The translations under genes and the position numbers were made by a program. A DNA stretch of 64,000 nt from Theristus sp. LFF4_11 (Eukaryota; Nematoda; Chromadorea; Monhysterida; Xyalidae). Below the pieces are notes generated by a model. The model ran no database searches and was not told where the DNA came from. It saw only the letters and a list, made by a program, of their open reading frames with translations. Positions 1-11,231 of the stretch are shown here, one piece after another. How positions within the stretch are numbered: the stretch's first letter is position 1; the number at the start of each line of letters is the position of its first letter. The stretch spans positions 1 through 64,000 of the forward strand of contig JASANC010002162.1 in the NCBI GenBank assembly GCA_030248135.1, given 5' to 3'.

Positions 1-239
1 TGGTGTTTGAGGGCTGAACCCTTTACGATGAGCGCGGTACTGTGGTCACAACCGGAGCCAGTGCCTTGAGAATGACAAAAAAGATATTGACGTAAATATT
101 ATTTCCAGTCTCCTAACTTTCCATTTCACACGTTTCATAAAATGTTTGATCTTGTAAAAATCCTTGTATCCCACTTTTTCATCTGTGTCATTCTGGAAAT
201 AATATTTGGTCTTTTCATTCCCTTACGGTGCATTTTTCA

Positions 240-1020
240 GAACTTGTCTTTTTCTTTTATATCTCGCGGAGTTTATAGGGTTTTAGCCTATCAGACGCAG
301 CATAGTCGACTACTATCGTTACTGTTGCATTTGAAATCAGAGCAACGATTTTAGGAGGAAACCCTTTCCGGGGACCCTTTTCAACCCAGGCACGGGTTAA
401 TATCAGTTTTCACTAGTTTTTCGCTATTTTGCACCTAAACTATAGCCTATCAGACGCAGCATAGTCGATTACAATGGATACCGTGGAATTTAAAATCAGA
501 ACAACAGTTTTTTAGGAGGAAGCCCTTCACGGGGACCCTTGTCGGCAATTCCAGGCACGGGTTAATATCAGCTTTCTGCTATTTGGCACCTAAACTATAG
601 CCTCAGACGCAGCAAGTCGATTACATGGATACCGTGGAATTTGAAATCAGAACAACGTTTTTTAGGAGAAAACCCTTTACGGGGACCCTTTTTCAACCCA
701 GGCACGGGTTAATATCAGCTTTTCGCTATTTGGCACCTGAACTATAGCCTATCAGACGCAGCATAGTCGATTACATGGATACTGTGGAATTTGATATCAG
801 AACAACGTTTTTTAGGAGGAAGCCCTTTAGGGACCCTTTCAACCCAGGCACGGGTAAAAACCAGCTTTTTGCTATTTGGCACCTAAACTATAGCCTATCA
901 GACGCAGCATAGTCGATTACATGGATACCGTGGAATTTGAAATCAGAACAACGCTTTTTTAGGAGGAAAAGAGAAGGAGAAGGGGGGAGGGAGGGGGGAG
1001 AGAGGGGAGGGAAACCCTTT
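240..1020. repeat. tandem array of ~150-bp units (array 1)
   Basis: About five imperfect units of 147-159 bp recur head to tail. Each contains the core TATCAGACGCAGCATAGTCG, a purine run TTTAGGAGGAAACCC and the block CAACCCAGGCACGGGTTAAT. Starts of the core fall near 287, 446, 601, 746 and 893. Units carry small indels. It ends in a purine-rich run (960-1015). Every reading frame is short and no gene was recognised. Confidence 0.85.
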
Positions 1021-1039
1021 CCGGGGACCCTTTGGATAA

Positions 1040-1590
1040 GTTACAAGTTCGGAAAAATGCCCGAAGGGCATGAAAAAGACCAAATATTATTTCAGAATGA
1101 CACAGATAGAAAAGTGTGACACAAGGATTTTCACAAGATCAAACATTTTATGAAACGTGTGTGAACTGGAAAGTTACAAACTGAAATAATATTTACGCCA
1201 ATATCTTTTTTGTCATTCTCAAGGAAGGCACAATCTCTGTACAAATTTTTATCTCACTTCATTTGATGCTGCAAAAAAATCATTTGCTGCTGTGAACATG
1301 CTCTTTTTATTTGTGAATACTGTATCAAATGATTTGCTTAATATGGTGTTTGCGGGCTGAACCCTTTTACGATGAGTGCGGTACTGCGGTCACAACCGGA
1401 ACCAGTGCCTTGAAATGACAAAAATATATTGACGTAAATATTATTTCAGTTTGTAACTTTCCAGTTCACACACGTTTCATAAAATGTTTGATCTTGTGAA
1501 AATCCTTGTGTCACACTTTTCTATCTGTGTCATTCTGAAATAATATTTGGTCTTTTTCATGCCCTTCGGGCATTTTTCCGAACTTGTCTT
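1040..1590. repeat. inverted repeat between the two ~150-bp arrays
   Basis: The segment near 1042-1225 (TTCGGAAAAATGCCCGAAGGGCATG onward, shown here only by its position) is repeated in reverse complement near 1395-1585. The segment 1-140, beginning TGGTGTTTGAGGGCTGAACC, recurs in direct orientation at about 1343-1480. The tandem array, inverted repeat and second array together look like one large transposon or satellite-bearing element whose left part lies outside the window. No coding capacity was recognised. Confidence 0.7.
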
Positions 1591-2430
1591 TTTCTTTTAT
1601 ATCTCAAAGAGTTTATAGGGTTTTAGCCTATCAGACGCAGCATAGTCGACTGCAATGGTTTCTGTTGCATTTGTACTCAGAGCAAGGATTTTTAGGAGCA
1701 AACCCTTCCGTAGACCCTTTTCAACCCAGGCACGGGTTAATATCAGTTTTCACTAGTTTTTCGCTATTTTGCACCTAAACTATAGCCTATCAGACGCAGC
1801 ATAGTTGACTACAATGGTTTCCGTTGCATTTGTAATCAGAACAACGTTTTTTTTAGGAGGAAGCCCTTCACGGGGACCCTTGTCAACCCAGGCACGGGTT
1901 AATATTCGCTTTTTGTTATTTGGCACCTAAACTATAGCCTATCAGACGCAGCATAGTCGGTTACATGGATACCGTGGAATTTGAAATTAGAACAACGTTT
2001 TTTAGGAGGAAACCCTTTACGGGGACCCTTTTCAACCCAGGCACGGGTTAATATCAGCTTTTCGCTATTTGGCACCTAAACTATAGCCTATCAGACGTAG
2101 CATAGTCGATTACATGGATACCGTGGAATTTGAAATCAGAACAACGTTTTTCAAGAGGAAACCTTTTACGGGGACCCTTTTCAACCCCGGCACAGGTAAA
2201 AAACAATGTTTCACAATTCAGCACTTAGCCTATCAGACGCAGCATGGTCGATTACATGAATACCGTGGAATATGAAATTAGAACAACGATTTTTACCAGG
2301 AAACCCCTTAACGGGCACTCTTTTTATACCCGGCACGGGTAAAAATCGTTTTTTCACAATTCGGCACCTAGCCTATCAGACGCAGCATGGTCGATTACAT
2401 AGGATACCGTACAATTTGGAATTCGAATTT
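1590..2430. repeat. tandem array of ~150-bp units (array 2)
   Basis: A second run of the same ~150-bp unit in the same orientation, with unit cores near 1626, 1786, 1937, 2086, 2228 and 2368. Units near the right end are more diverged (for example CAGCATGGTCG in place of CAGCATAGTCG), as expected at the edge of an array. Confidence 0.85.
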
Positions 2431-2977
2431 GAACACAACTTTAGATTTTTTGTGGACACCGAAACGGTCGACAACAACAACAACAACGACAACAACCTGA
2501 ATTTTTTTTCGGTTTTTTTGTTCTGTAAAATCACAGAAGCAACCGATGTTTAATTTTTTGGTTTGGATGGATAGGGTATCGGGCCACCTTAGCACATCAA
2601 ATAGCATTTCTTGGTTTAGTCATTTATCATGAATGTTATGGTCGATTGAAATTTCAAAATATTCGCAATAAGCTTTCTGAAATAATATTGTGGGACTGCG
2701 CTGCCGCGCGTCCCACGAAAACATTCATTTTAAGCGGCATTCATAAAGCAGCATGTAGTGCCTGATATGATATGCGAAATCGCCACACGCAAATACTGTT
2801 ATGAATGTCCTTGGTGGTGAGATACTCGACTTATTATTCTGTTGACTGACATTCTTTGTCTGAACGTGATTTTTTCACACATTGGCACAGACACACATTG
2901 CAAGTACGAAACAGAAACATTGCAACAGAAACATCAGCGAGTTTTTTTTGATACAAGGCCCTCAAATATCTGATAAA
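2431..2977. other. AT-rich spacer with a short CAA microsatellite
   Basis: A CAA-type microsatellite lies at about 2471-2500. A short GC-rich stem (GTGGGACTGCGCTGCCGCGC at about 2690) is the only other visible structure. No ORF here has coding character. Confidence 0.5.
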
Positions 2978-3090
2978 GCTGTACTATCATGAAACTCCAT
3001 CAAAAAAACAACACCGAACCCGTAATTTGTTTTCAACAAAAAGGATCACAATCCGGAAATCACAAATAAATCAACCCCGCAATTTGTATG

Positions 3091-3329
3091 ACTTATTTGT
3101 TCAAACGTGTCCCACTAAAATGACGTCATATACCGCTAAACATGCGCTTGTCGTTCACAGCAAACCAGACTTTCTGTTTAGCCGATTTCTTACTGTAAAT
3201 AAATGGTGAATGTCGAATCCGTCACACCAAACTGACATTTTAGTGCCTGTACTTTGACAAACGGGCGTTTTTAAAGCAAATGACGTCATTTTAGTCTGGA
3301 CACGTTTGATATATGATAAATCCACAATA
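3091..3329. mobile_element. MITE (AAACGTGTCCCAC family) inserted in the duplicated segment
   Basis: The insertion interrupts the match to 19678-19979. Flanks read TTTGTATG on the left and TATGGTGG on the right, while the empty site reads TTTGTATGGTGG, so TATG (or TA) was duplicated. Its arms are inverted: AAACGTGTCCCACTAAAATG near 3103 and CATTTTAGTCTGGACACGTT near 3287. A second copy lies near 53783-54021 and a decayed one near 26857-27053. It has no coding capacity. Confidence 0.75.
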
Positions 3330-3434
3330 TATGGTGGCTCTCCGCATTTCGGCCTGGCCAACGTCATATGCAGAAGAGGTGTGACCTTTAAGTGATTTAC
3401 CCCCACACAACCACACGCGTTTGATTGCAAGAAT

Positions 3435-3529
3435 TCACGCTGAATGTATTTTATTCGTAGCATCGCTCACCAACGAGCAGCTCAATTGCCACAGTTGATT
3501 TGCCCTTCGTGCGTTCACCAACGTATCGT
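3435..3529 (-). pseudogene. fragment of the last exon of the RDH-like SDR gene
   Basis: On the minus strand this 95-bp block encodes the final ~31 residues of the SDR encoded at 19885-27541, including the stop codon, with one visible Met-to-Ile change next to the C-terminal His-Ser-Ala. The upstream half of the exon and all other exons are absent, and at 3529 the sequence switches to unrelated DNA. It is a non-functional relic created by the segmental duplication. Confidence 0.8.
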
Positions 3530-3640
3530 AAAGAAACCAATATCAATTGGGCTCGTCTTGTGATTAGGAGCAAAGGTACCGTGTGGTCGCCCCACATCAA
3601 AAAGGCGACTGCGCGATCCGTCCAGGAACTGCGCCTGACA

Positions 3641-3912
3641 TACGGAATGGCCGAGTAAACATGGCAGCTTTTTCAGGGTGCAAAGAGCGCGCGAAATTTG
3701 AATGAAAGAAAAAAAAGTTCAGAAACCCAACTGTGTGCCAAATTTGACGTGTTTTTTTAACTAATGGATTCTTCGTGCTATCATGTTCATTCTTTCTCCT
3801 TTGCACATATGATTGGGAATTCTGTTGGCATTTTCTGAAAAAGACAACTCCTAGTCTGCGACTGATCCCGCCTTGATGGACTGCCTTATCAGTTCGGCCA
3901 TACTATACGTAG
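3641..3912. mobile_element. Mutator-like MITE, GGCCGA-ended family
   Basis: This ~270-bp non-coding element begins near GGAATGGCCGAGTAAACATG and ends near TTCGGCCATAC. It is a diverged copy of the elements at 16118-16382 and 37005-37269, which carry 9-bp target duplications. The body includes the shared block AGACAACTCCTAGT and the GGGTGCAAAGAGCGCGCGAA motif. Confidence 0.65.
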
Positions 3913-4948
3913 AGGCGCCTGGGCTACCTGGGCGACAACTCACCCGCCTGCGCCAATAGCGACAGGTGTAAACATTGCCGGCCTCGCTTAAATCTTCGAA
4001 CCGCAAGTTACCTGCAACAGTTCTTTTCTATTAATTGTTTCTTTTATTGTTTCAGTAATACCAGGAGTTGAGAGGAAGTGGTGAGAGGCCATAACGCATG
4101 TGTGACGCTAACACTGCGATACCAGTAACACGTTCTGTGATTCATGCTAACAAGAAGTCCACGTTGAGACGTCTGGAAAGTCAGAAGCCTAGGAATAGCG
4201 GGACAGGAAGTCCTCATTCTGTGACCAGTGCCAGTAAGGCGACGCCGCTGACAGCTGGCCGCTTAGGCCGCGCTACATCTGGCATGAGGCACACCCTTCG
4301 AGTGACTACTCAAGGGTCTGGCTCCGTATTTACCAGGACAGCGGACCCCCTGAAGACTGGGTGTCGGAGGGTGGATCCACAATAGGAATAAGGTCCCACC
4401 CCCACCTGCGCTCATCTCAGAACGACTTAAAGCCTGTGTGTTTCGGGTGTTTTTTCCTTGATAAGAGGCTTGCGAAGCCTTAGGTTTACCTACAGAAGTC
4501 GGTTGCCAGTACAAGTGAATTGTGCAATAACAAAACAATGTCGCACAACTGTGCAATGAAGATGTTCTGTAGGTGTCCTATCCTAAGGCTTCGCAACCTT
4601 AATTGGAGTCCATGTCATGTAAGAACGTGTCAAGACCATTTGCATGAGCTTTTCTGGTGTAAGTTATGATCAGTGAATCATTTGATTTGTTTGCTACATA
4701 ATATAACAACATCTGACCACAAGTAAAACAAATGAAAGCAAATACAAAGTCGTTTATTTCAGTAATGCGGCTGTCAAAAATAGCAGAATTGCGTGAAAGC
4801 AACACCCTGTAGTGGCGGCAAAGTTTCGGCTGCATCTTATGACGTGCATTGTTTGTGGCAAAGTTGCATGTATGCAGGCGCAATTCTCAACAGTTATACC
4901 AGTGGCAGTTGCGGCCCCTTTTTAGTGGCAAAGTTGACACACAATCAA
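3913..4948. other. spacer with one 95-codon plus-strand ORF, no gene recognised
   Basis: A 95-codon ORF runs from 4098 to 4385 and is rich in Ser, Thr and Arg. It is preceded by a pyrimidine-rich stretch ending in TTTCAG (about 4056), so a spliced exon is conceivable, but I recognise no domain and see no donor site. A short inverted pair (GGCTTGCGAAGCCTTAGG near 4467 and CCTAAGGCTTCGCAACC near 4582) frames the 3' part. I regard it as unassigned, possibly repeat-derived, DNA. Confidence 0.3.
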
Positions 4949-5104
4949 CTAGTGGCAAGGTAACCACAGAACTGTGATTAAAAATACACGAAGTTCGCTG
5001 TTTTGCAGTTCCGCCACGGAAAGCGCATACCGCGCTGGCTGTCCCCAGCTCGTGGCTCCCCTAGGACTCGAAAAAAGTGAAAATTTTGACAAGAGTTGAC
5101 GTGA

Positions 5105-6112
5105 AACCTGGGCCGCGATCGTCCCAGGCCGCGATCGTCCCAGACCGCGATCGTCCCAGACCGCGATCGTCCCAGGCCGCGATCGTGCCAAGCCGCGATC
5201 GTCCACGCCGCAATCGTGCCAAGCCGCGATCGTCCACGCCGCAATCGTGCCAAGCCGCGAACGTCCACGCCGCAATCGTGCCAAGCCGCGAACGTCCACG
5301 CCGCAATCGTGCCAAGCCGCGATCGTCCCAAACCGCGATCGTCCACGCCGCAATCGTGCCAAGCCGCGATCGTCCACGCCGCAATCGTGCCAAGCCGCGA
5401 TCGTCCACGCCGCAATCGTGCCAAGCCGCGATCGTCCACGCCGCAATCGTGCCAAGCCGCGATCGTCCACGCCGCAATCGTGCCAAGCCGCAATCGTCCC
5501 AGCGCGCGATCGTCCACGCCGCAATCGTGCCAAGCCGCGATCGTCCACGCCGCAATCGTGCCAAGCCGCGAACGTCCACGCCGCAATCGTGCCAAGCCGC
5601 GATCGTCCCAGGCCGCGATCGTCCACGCCGCAATCGTGCCAAGCCGCGATCGTCCACGCCGCAATCGTGCCAAGCCGCGAACGTCCACGCCGCAATCGTG
5701 CCAAGCCGCGATCGTCCACGCCGCAATCGTGCCAAGCCGCGATCGTCCACGCCGCAATCGTGCCAAGCCGCGATCGTCCACGCCGCAATCGTGCCAAGCC
5801 GCGATCGTCCACGCCGCAATCGTGCCAAGCCGCGATCGTCCACGCCGCAATCGTGCCAAGCCGCAATCGTCCCAGCGCGCGATCGTCCACGCCGCAATCG
5901 TGCCAAGCCGCGATCGTCCACGCCGCAATCGTGCCAAGCCGCGAACGTCCACGCCGCAATCGTGCCAAGCCGCGATCGTCCCAGGCCGCGATCGTCCACG
6001 CCGCAATCGTGCCAAGCCGCGATCGTCCACGCCGCAATCGTGCCAAGCCGCGATCGTCCCAGGCCGCGATCGTCTAGGCTGCGATCTTTCAGGCCGCGAT
6101 CTCTTGGGCCGC
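5105..6112. repeat. 31-bp minisatellite built from 15+16-bp half units
   Basis: Roughly thirty tandem units are built from two half units, GCCGCGATCGTCCAC (15 bp) and GCCGCAATCGTGCCAA (16 bp). The left ~70 bp contain only half units ending CGTCCCAG, perhaps the ancestral monomer. CGATCG recurs throughout. Because 31 is not a multiple of 3, the same peptide cycles through all three frames, and because stop codons are missing from the unit, several long ORFs appear on both strands. These are artefacts of the repeat. Confidence 0.95.
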
Positions 6113-6855
6113 GATAGTACATTTGCCGTTTGTTTGTTTATGTGACTGTGCAACATTATCTATGGACGGTAGTATACAATAAACCGAGACGCAATATTGT
6201 GGGTTACCCGCCTGAGCACCACTGGAGGACGCCGGCCCTGGCGAGCTCAACCGCACTAGCGGGGCGCCCGCCGGCTCCGGGCCGCCACCGCTGACAGGGC
6301 GGGTAGACCGCATACGAAGGTCACAACCCTCTGCGTCACGAGTCCTCAGAGAGTTTCTGACCAACTCAACTGTATGCGGATTTGAGGGCGCGTCACACTT
6401 TGCGTGGATCAATGGTGCGACACGTGGTGATAAAACGTTACTGTTATGTGTATTGTGTTACAATAAAAGTGATTATTTCCGATAATTTGATTTACTGTCG
6501 GGCGACTGACACAGGCAAAGCTAAAACGTTCCGGATAAAACGAGCTAAGCTAAATGTTACAATTAATGCATAAAACTTTCAGGTGCTTCGCCAATGTCAC
6601 CCAAGCGCCTAGTTCAACGAACGAGCGTCGAATCTATGTCGCGCAGTCGGCTCTGTTGATGAGGCGACACGCGACAACAACGTTGCGTGTCAACAACCGA
6701 ACAAACGACGTTCCGAAGTGTTTAACTTGGAAGTGTTTATTCTGGTTGTCGAGGATAGAGTCTGTTGAATCAGTAGAAACGCAAAGAATAAATGCAGTAA
6801 CACAAGGATCACCAATAACGTTGAACGTGTTGAGCATTTGTAAAAGAATAGTGTG
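6113..6855. other. non-coding spacer with a GC-rich block
   Basis: Positions 6195-6310 are strongly GC-rich (GCCGGCCCTGG, GGGGCGCCCGCCGGCTCCGG) in otherwise AT-rich DNA. I could not match it to a known RNA gene. The rest holds only short ORFs with no recognisable domain. Confidence 0.35.
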
Positions 6856-6863
6856 CTTTAGAG

Positions 6864-8512
6864 GGCTCGTGTACTATTCCGGCCCGCGAAATTCCGGCCC
6901 GAAGAATTCCGGCCCGCTCATTCCGGCCTGAAGAATTCCGGCCTGAAGAATTCCGGCCCGAAGAATTCCGGCCCCACGAATTATCGCCAACACGAACAAT
7001 ATTAAACCACGAAGTGATTTTTGGTAATAAAATATCGATTGGTTATAATTATTCACGACGTGAATAAATAAATTCAAACAGCTAGTTTGAAACTTTGTTA
7101 GCCGTGCAGAATTATACCTGAGGTTTGTATTTTTGTTCTAACAAGTTCAACATACAGTCGAACTCACTAAAATGTGGAATCAGCTGATTGGTCGACCGAG
7201 CGGAGGCTGCTCACACTCCGCACCGTTCTTTTTTCGTGGATTTGGATTTTATTGAAACGTGTTTTTATGAATTTCCAGCACCCTTTTTGTGCTAAAAATA
7301 AACTCAAAGGTTAGAGACCGCGAAATTTAGAAAATTTTTATTCCACAGCTCAACTCAAAATGTATTTTTTGTTTAATGACGACGACGACGTCGTCGCTTA
7401 ATTTTTGCGTGTGGACTGGAAAATAAAAGCCTGAAAGGAGTGAGCTGTGCATGGTTTGCTGCGTGCACCAAGTGAACACAGCAGCTTACCTAAAACAACT
7501 TGAAAACGAAAAAATGAAAAATGAAAGCAAAGTCGTCGTCGTGTCGTCGTCGTCCGCGAAGTCGGAACGCATTTTTTTTTAATTGCGGACGCATGTCGAT
7601 CGGTCAGCTAGGAATGAAACCCCCTTCAGCTGGCTACACAGCGCACTCATATCAGGCTTTTGTCTTTCAGTTCACACGTAAAAATTAAGCGACGACGTCG
7701 TCGTCGTCGTCGTCAGTAAAAAATGCATTTTAAGCTGTTGAATAAAAAAATTAAATTTCGCAGTTCTCCAACCCTTTGAGTTTATTTTTAGCATAAAAAT
7801 GGTGCTGGAAATTCACACTCATTCAAAAGAAACACGATTCAATAGAATCCAGATCCACGAAAAAAGAAGGGTGCGGAGTGTGAGCAGCCTCCCCTCGGGC
7901 GACCAATCAGCTGATTCCACATTTTATTGAGTTCGACTGTAATGACTTTTGCTTCTGCACCAGTGCCCCCCCCCCCCTTGAAATTTGCTTGACACCCCGA
8001 CCCCACCTTGCGAAATTTGCCTAAAAAAGAAATTTTTTGAAGCACCGAAAAAAGTCACGTCTGAAATAATGAAAATGCAACCTAGCCAGCAAGATCACGC
8101 AAATCAAATAATGCAGAAATAATACCAAAAGGACAAAACAGAGCACAAACAAAAATCAGTTGAAGTAATGGTTCACAAATCCTGGTTCGTGATAAAAAAT
8201 CTTTTTATTTATTATTTTGAAAAAAGATTCCTCTTTCCAAAAAATCAACATCAATTAAAATCAATTTCCAAACATCATTAAAAATACACTATAACATGTG
8301 AACATCAATATTTTATTACCAAAAATCACTTCGTGTAGTTTAATATTGTTCGTGCTGGCGAAAATTGGTCGGGCCGGAATTCTCCGGGCCGGAATTCTTC
8401 GGGCCGGAATTCTCCGGGCCGGAATTCTTCGGGCCGGAATTCTTCAGGCCGGAATGAGCGGGCCGGAACTCTTCAGGCCGGAATTAGCGGGCCGGAATTG
8501 TACCCCCCCCCG
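6864..8512. mobile_element. hAT-like non-autonomous transposon with GGCCGGAATTC subterminal repeats
   Basis: A perfect 8-bp duplication CTTTAGAG flanks the element at 6856-6863 and 8513-8520. Both ends contain a GTAC(A/T)ATTCCGGCCCG block, followed inward by seven to eight inverted-orientation copies of a ~15-bp repeat around GAATTCCGGCC. Inside these lie matching arms (CACTTCGTG near 7003 and 8325, AAATCACT). The 1649-bp element carries no transposase. Repeated subterminal motifs and an 8-bp duplication are typical of hAT elements, where such motifs bind transposase; that role is inferred here. A TA-flanked MITE (7153-7941) is nested inside it. Confidence 0.85.
7153..7941. mobile_element. 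TA-flanked MITE, CAGTCGAACTC family, nested in the hAT-like element
   Basis: The ends are inverted: TACAGTCGAACTCA at the left and GAGTTCGACTGTA at the right, each bounded by TA. Both arms continue through GAATCAGCTGATTGGTCG and CTCACACTCCGCACC, then into oppositely oriented GACGACGTCGTCG runs. CAGTC ends with a TA target are typical of Tc1/mariner-type elements. It is non-coding. Relatives occur at 8843-9000, 20115-20278, 24060-25294, 53664-54050, 59608-59741 and 61193-61364. Confidence 0.8.
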
Positions 8513-8842
8513 CTTTAGAGTTACTAGATCACCAGAATAATACTGTAGGAGAGGAAAGCTGTCGTCCACACAAAGCGTGGACTCTACAATATGACATGCC
8601 GTGCCGTACGTCGATATATAACCAATCGCGCAACGTGAAATGCAACCAATCAGATAGTGCCACGTGTGTGTGTGTGTACCAGGTGGTCGATGTGAAAGGA
8701 CCCGGCGATCGCCTGTCAACAAAGCGCAGCGTTATTGGTTGGAAATCTTTGAATCGATTGACATTCCGGCGGAACTGTGCAAGGATCAAGGTTAGGCCCT
8801 GACCTGAAAACCGTTCATTTTGTTCACACGTGGTTTTCAGTT

Positions 8843-9000
8843 TACATTGTAACTCAGAAACATATGCAACTAGCTGATTGGTTGGTGATCGTGATGCGTG
8901 CATTCTATGCAAACCAAACTCAGGAATTCATGCACAGAATGCATGCATCCTGGGATCATCGACCAATCAGCTAGTTGCATATGTTATTGAGTTAGACTGT
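8843..9000. mobile_element. short TA-type MITE (GTAACTC/GAGTTAGAC ends)
   Basis: This ~158-bp palindrome has arms CATATGCAACTAGCTGATTG and CAATCAGCTAGTTGCATATG, enclosing an internal GCATGCATTC-type palindrome. It is the short version of the CAGTC family described at 7153-7941. Confidence 0.75.
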
Positions 9001-9147
9001 GATGTTGTCTCACAAACAAACACACAGGCACACTGCAATATTCCACTGCGCGTGTGATTGCGCATGTTTGCCAAGTGTGTTTGCTTGTGTGTGTGTCACG
9101 CGTGAAAGAAAGTGATTGATTCAATACCAATTACGTAACGTCTTTTA

Positions 9148-9345
9148 TTTTGGTCCCGCGTCTCAATGCGCGCATAGATTGGTAAGCAGTCTCATGCACG
9201 ACGCAGCAATTCAAAATTGGAATCCGAGTCCTCTAAATAAGGCCCGGTCACTTAGGCTATTCTGAATTACCACATGCAGATTGAAACTAGTTTCCTTTTA
9301 CGTTCACAACCGCATTGAGTCGCAGGTCTTAAAGAAAAGATAATA
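9148..9345. mobile_element. ~200-bp MITE, CTCAATGCGCGCATAGA family
   Basis: The left end reads TTGGTCCCGCGTCTCAATGC and the right end CGCATTGAGTCGCAGG, which are inverted with respect to each other. The middle contains AATTCAAAATT and the block GGCCCGGTCACTTAGGC. Related copies lie near 36539-36741, 41165-41372, 47376-47480 (partial), 52404-52595, 55622-55765, 60826-60985 and 62548-62752, mostly in introns. Confidence 0.7.
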
Positions 9346-10034
9346 ATTGATTCTGTTGCAAAGCTGTGTTTGGGCTCTTTCAGTTGCTCACCCAAAGAAG
9401 TTGACCTGCCAATTAAACGACATGATTCTTATAGCTTTCAACGCTGTTTGATATCCTGTTTTGCCTAATAATATTTTTCTGTTATCTCGGGTAACATAAA
9501 CTCATGGAACTCTTCTAGTTCTAGTATCTTAGTGTTTATGCGATCTGCACCATTGGTTTTTTATTTCAAAAATGTATCAAACGAATTTTTTCAATTGTTG
9601 ACAGTCGCAACGTTTTGGTCATGTTTTTTGGACCGTTTTTTGGTCGTTTTTTCATCTCAAGAACTATTGCCAAGATATTTCATCCAACTATACTCGATTG
9701 TTTCGTTGTTGTTTGTTAAAATTTGCGATGCAATAAACACCATATGAACAAAATGCAACTGTATGGAAACACGTAGTTGTTTGCCGCGTTTCGCAAGTGC
9801 AGGCCACGGGTTGACGGCGGCCAAAAGTGTTGAATATTCACGACGCACCCTCCAACAATCAACCAACGCAGATGAAACAAAAACCTAAACTATACAATAA
9901 TAAATGTTTGTTTCGGTATGCAACTGAAAAAATCAACAAACAGTTAGTGTCTATTATGTCCGCAACGCGATTTATTGTTCTTTTTTTATTGTTGTTCCCG
10001 ACAGGATTCTGATTTGATACACATTCTGCACACT
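9346..10034. other. AT-rich spacer, nothing recognised
   Basis: Only short ORFs are present, with no domain, no convincing splice pair and no repeat recognised. Confidence 0.5.
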
Positions 10035-10480
10035 ATAACAACGTGCAAGCACTGTTTCTAGCGGTTTCGCCTGGTAAGCGTATACCGCGGGCCCCCAGGC
10101 TCGTCAGTACGACAAGGCCCGGGCGGCACAGCCCAATCAAACATGATGACCAGCTCAGACGGATGTTATGTCTGGCTGAAACATCAGCGAAACAGTGGAT
10201 CACACAAGACAAACCAGACGCGGAACAGAGTTGTCCACAGCAGTACTGGTGCTTGTGTGCTGTTGTATAACAACGTGCAAGCACTGTTTATAGCGGTTTC
10301 GCCCGGTAAGCGTATACCGCGGGCCCCCAGGTTCGTCAGTACGACAAGGCCCGGGCTGCACAGCCCAATCAAACATGATGACCAGCTCAGACGGATGTTA
10401 TGTCTGGCTGAAACATCAGCGAAACAGTGGATCACACAAGACAAACCAGACGCGGGACTATGTTGCATCAATGTGCGTGA
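10035..10480. repeat. 232-bp tandem duplication
   Basis: The unit starting ATAACAACGTGCAAGCACTG at 10035 recurs at 10267 with a few substitutions. Its GC-rich centre (GGTAAGCGTATACCGCGGGC) resembles, in reverse complement, blocks near 49480-49540 (TNAM-like gene 3' flank) and 62098-62150 (glycogen phosphorylase intron), so the unit belongs to a dispersed repeat family. Confidence 0.8.
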
Positions 10481-11231
10481 CCGCCGAGATTTCCCGAGGC
10501 GTACAAATTGGAAAAATTGAAACAATGCGTTGTTGACGCTGAATAACACTAACGTATTATCTTTCATTTTGGTCCCGAGGTAATACGGTATGTATTTATC
10601 GCAAATTTGATTAGATTCGTTTCAAATGTAACAATACATGGATAAAAAACTCATTTCAAACCTGAACAAAATACAAAATTAGTCTGAATTGACTGAGCCA
10701 TGAATTGCGAAAATCGGCCTCGGAAATTATGATCTAGGCGATGTTATGGGTTGGCAGTTGGTGCGTTTCACAGCATGATGTGTTTCACGTCTTGTGCGCC
10801 GACATGATTTTTTTGTTGTGATTTAATTAATTAATTTTCCTTTAATCACAGTTACTTTTCATTCAGTTATGTTGTTTACGTGTGATTTGGAGCAGCGTAC
10901 TGCGCGGATTATTTTTAAACGTCTGAAAACACACAGTACTTCACGTTTCGATTTCTGTGGCTACGTCACTGATTTCGTCTTTTTTGTTAAAATACCTAAC
11001 CTAACCCTATTGAAATACCTAACCTGTTTTTTTCTTACATATCAGTTGTAATTTAACGGAAGACACTATTTTTGTTTTCAAAACTGCTCCTGAAAACACT
11101 GCCGTATTGTTCTGTTGTGCTGCATCTGCCTCCGTCTCGCTCGATCTGGCGCAGATACAAAACAATAAAAAAATCAAAAGTGTCGCTTTTTTCCAGTCGT
11201 CAATCAACAGCACCACGAATAGCCGTGTCCC
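10481..11231. other. AT-rich upstream region of the secreted-protein gene
   Basis: No coding signal is visible. A short CCTAA-rich run (ACCTAACCTAACCC, about 10989-11002) is present. The promoter and 5' UTR of the gene starting at 11232 should lie here, but no clear TATA box was found. Confidence 0.4.

Larger units (their letters stand above)
2978..3529. repeat. duplicated copy of the 3' end of the RDH gene (source 19678-19979)
   Basis: From the block ACACCGAACCCGTAATTTG to CAACGTATCGT this interval matches 19678-19979 with only scattered substitutions and small indels. The match then stops abruptly at 3529/19979, in the middle of the last RDH exon. The copy is interrupted by a 239-bp insertion at about 3091-3329 that the 19.7-kb copy lacks. 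It is therefore a segmental duplication that includes part of an exon plus downstream flank. Confidence 0.85.

Noticed and set aside
4949..6156. Five long overlapping ORFs (276-392 codons) on both strands
   Set aside because: They are produced by the stop-free 31-bp minisatellite, whose translation is the same peptide in every frame. No start context, splice site or domain supports a protein.
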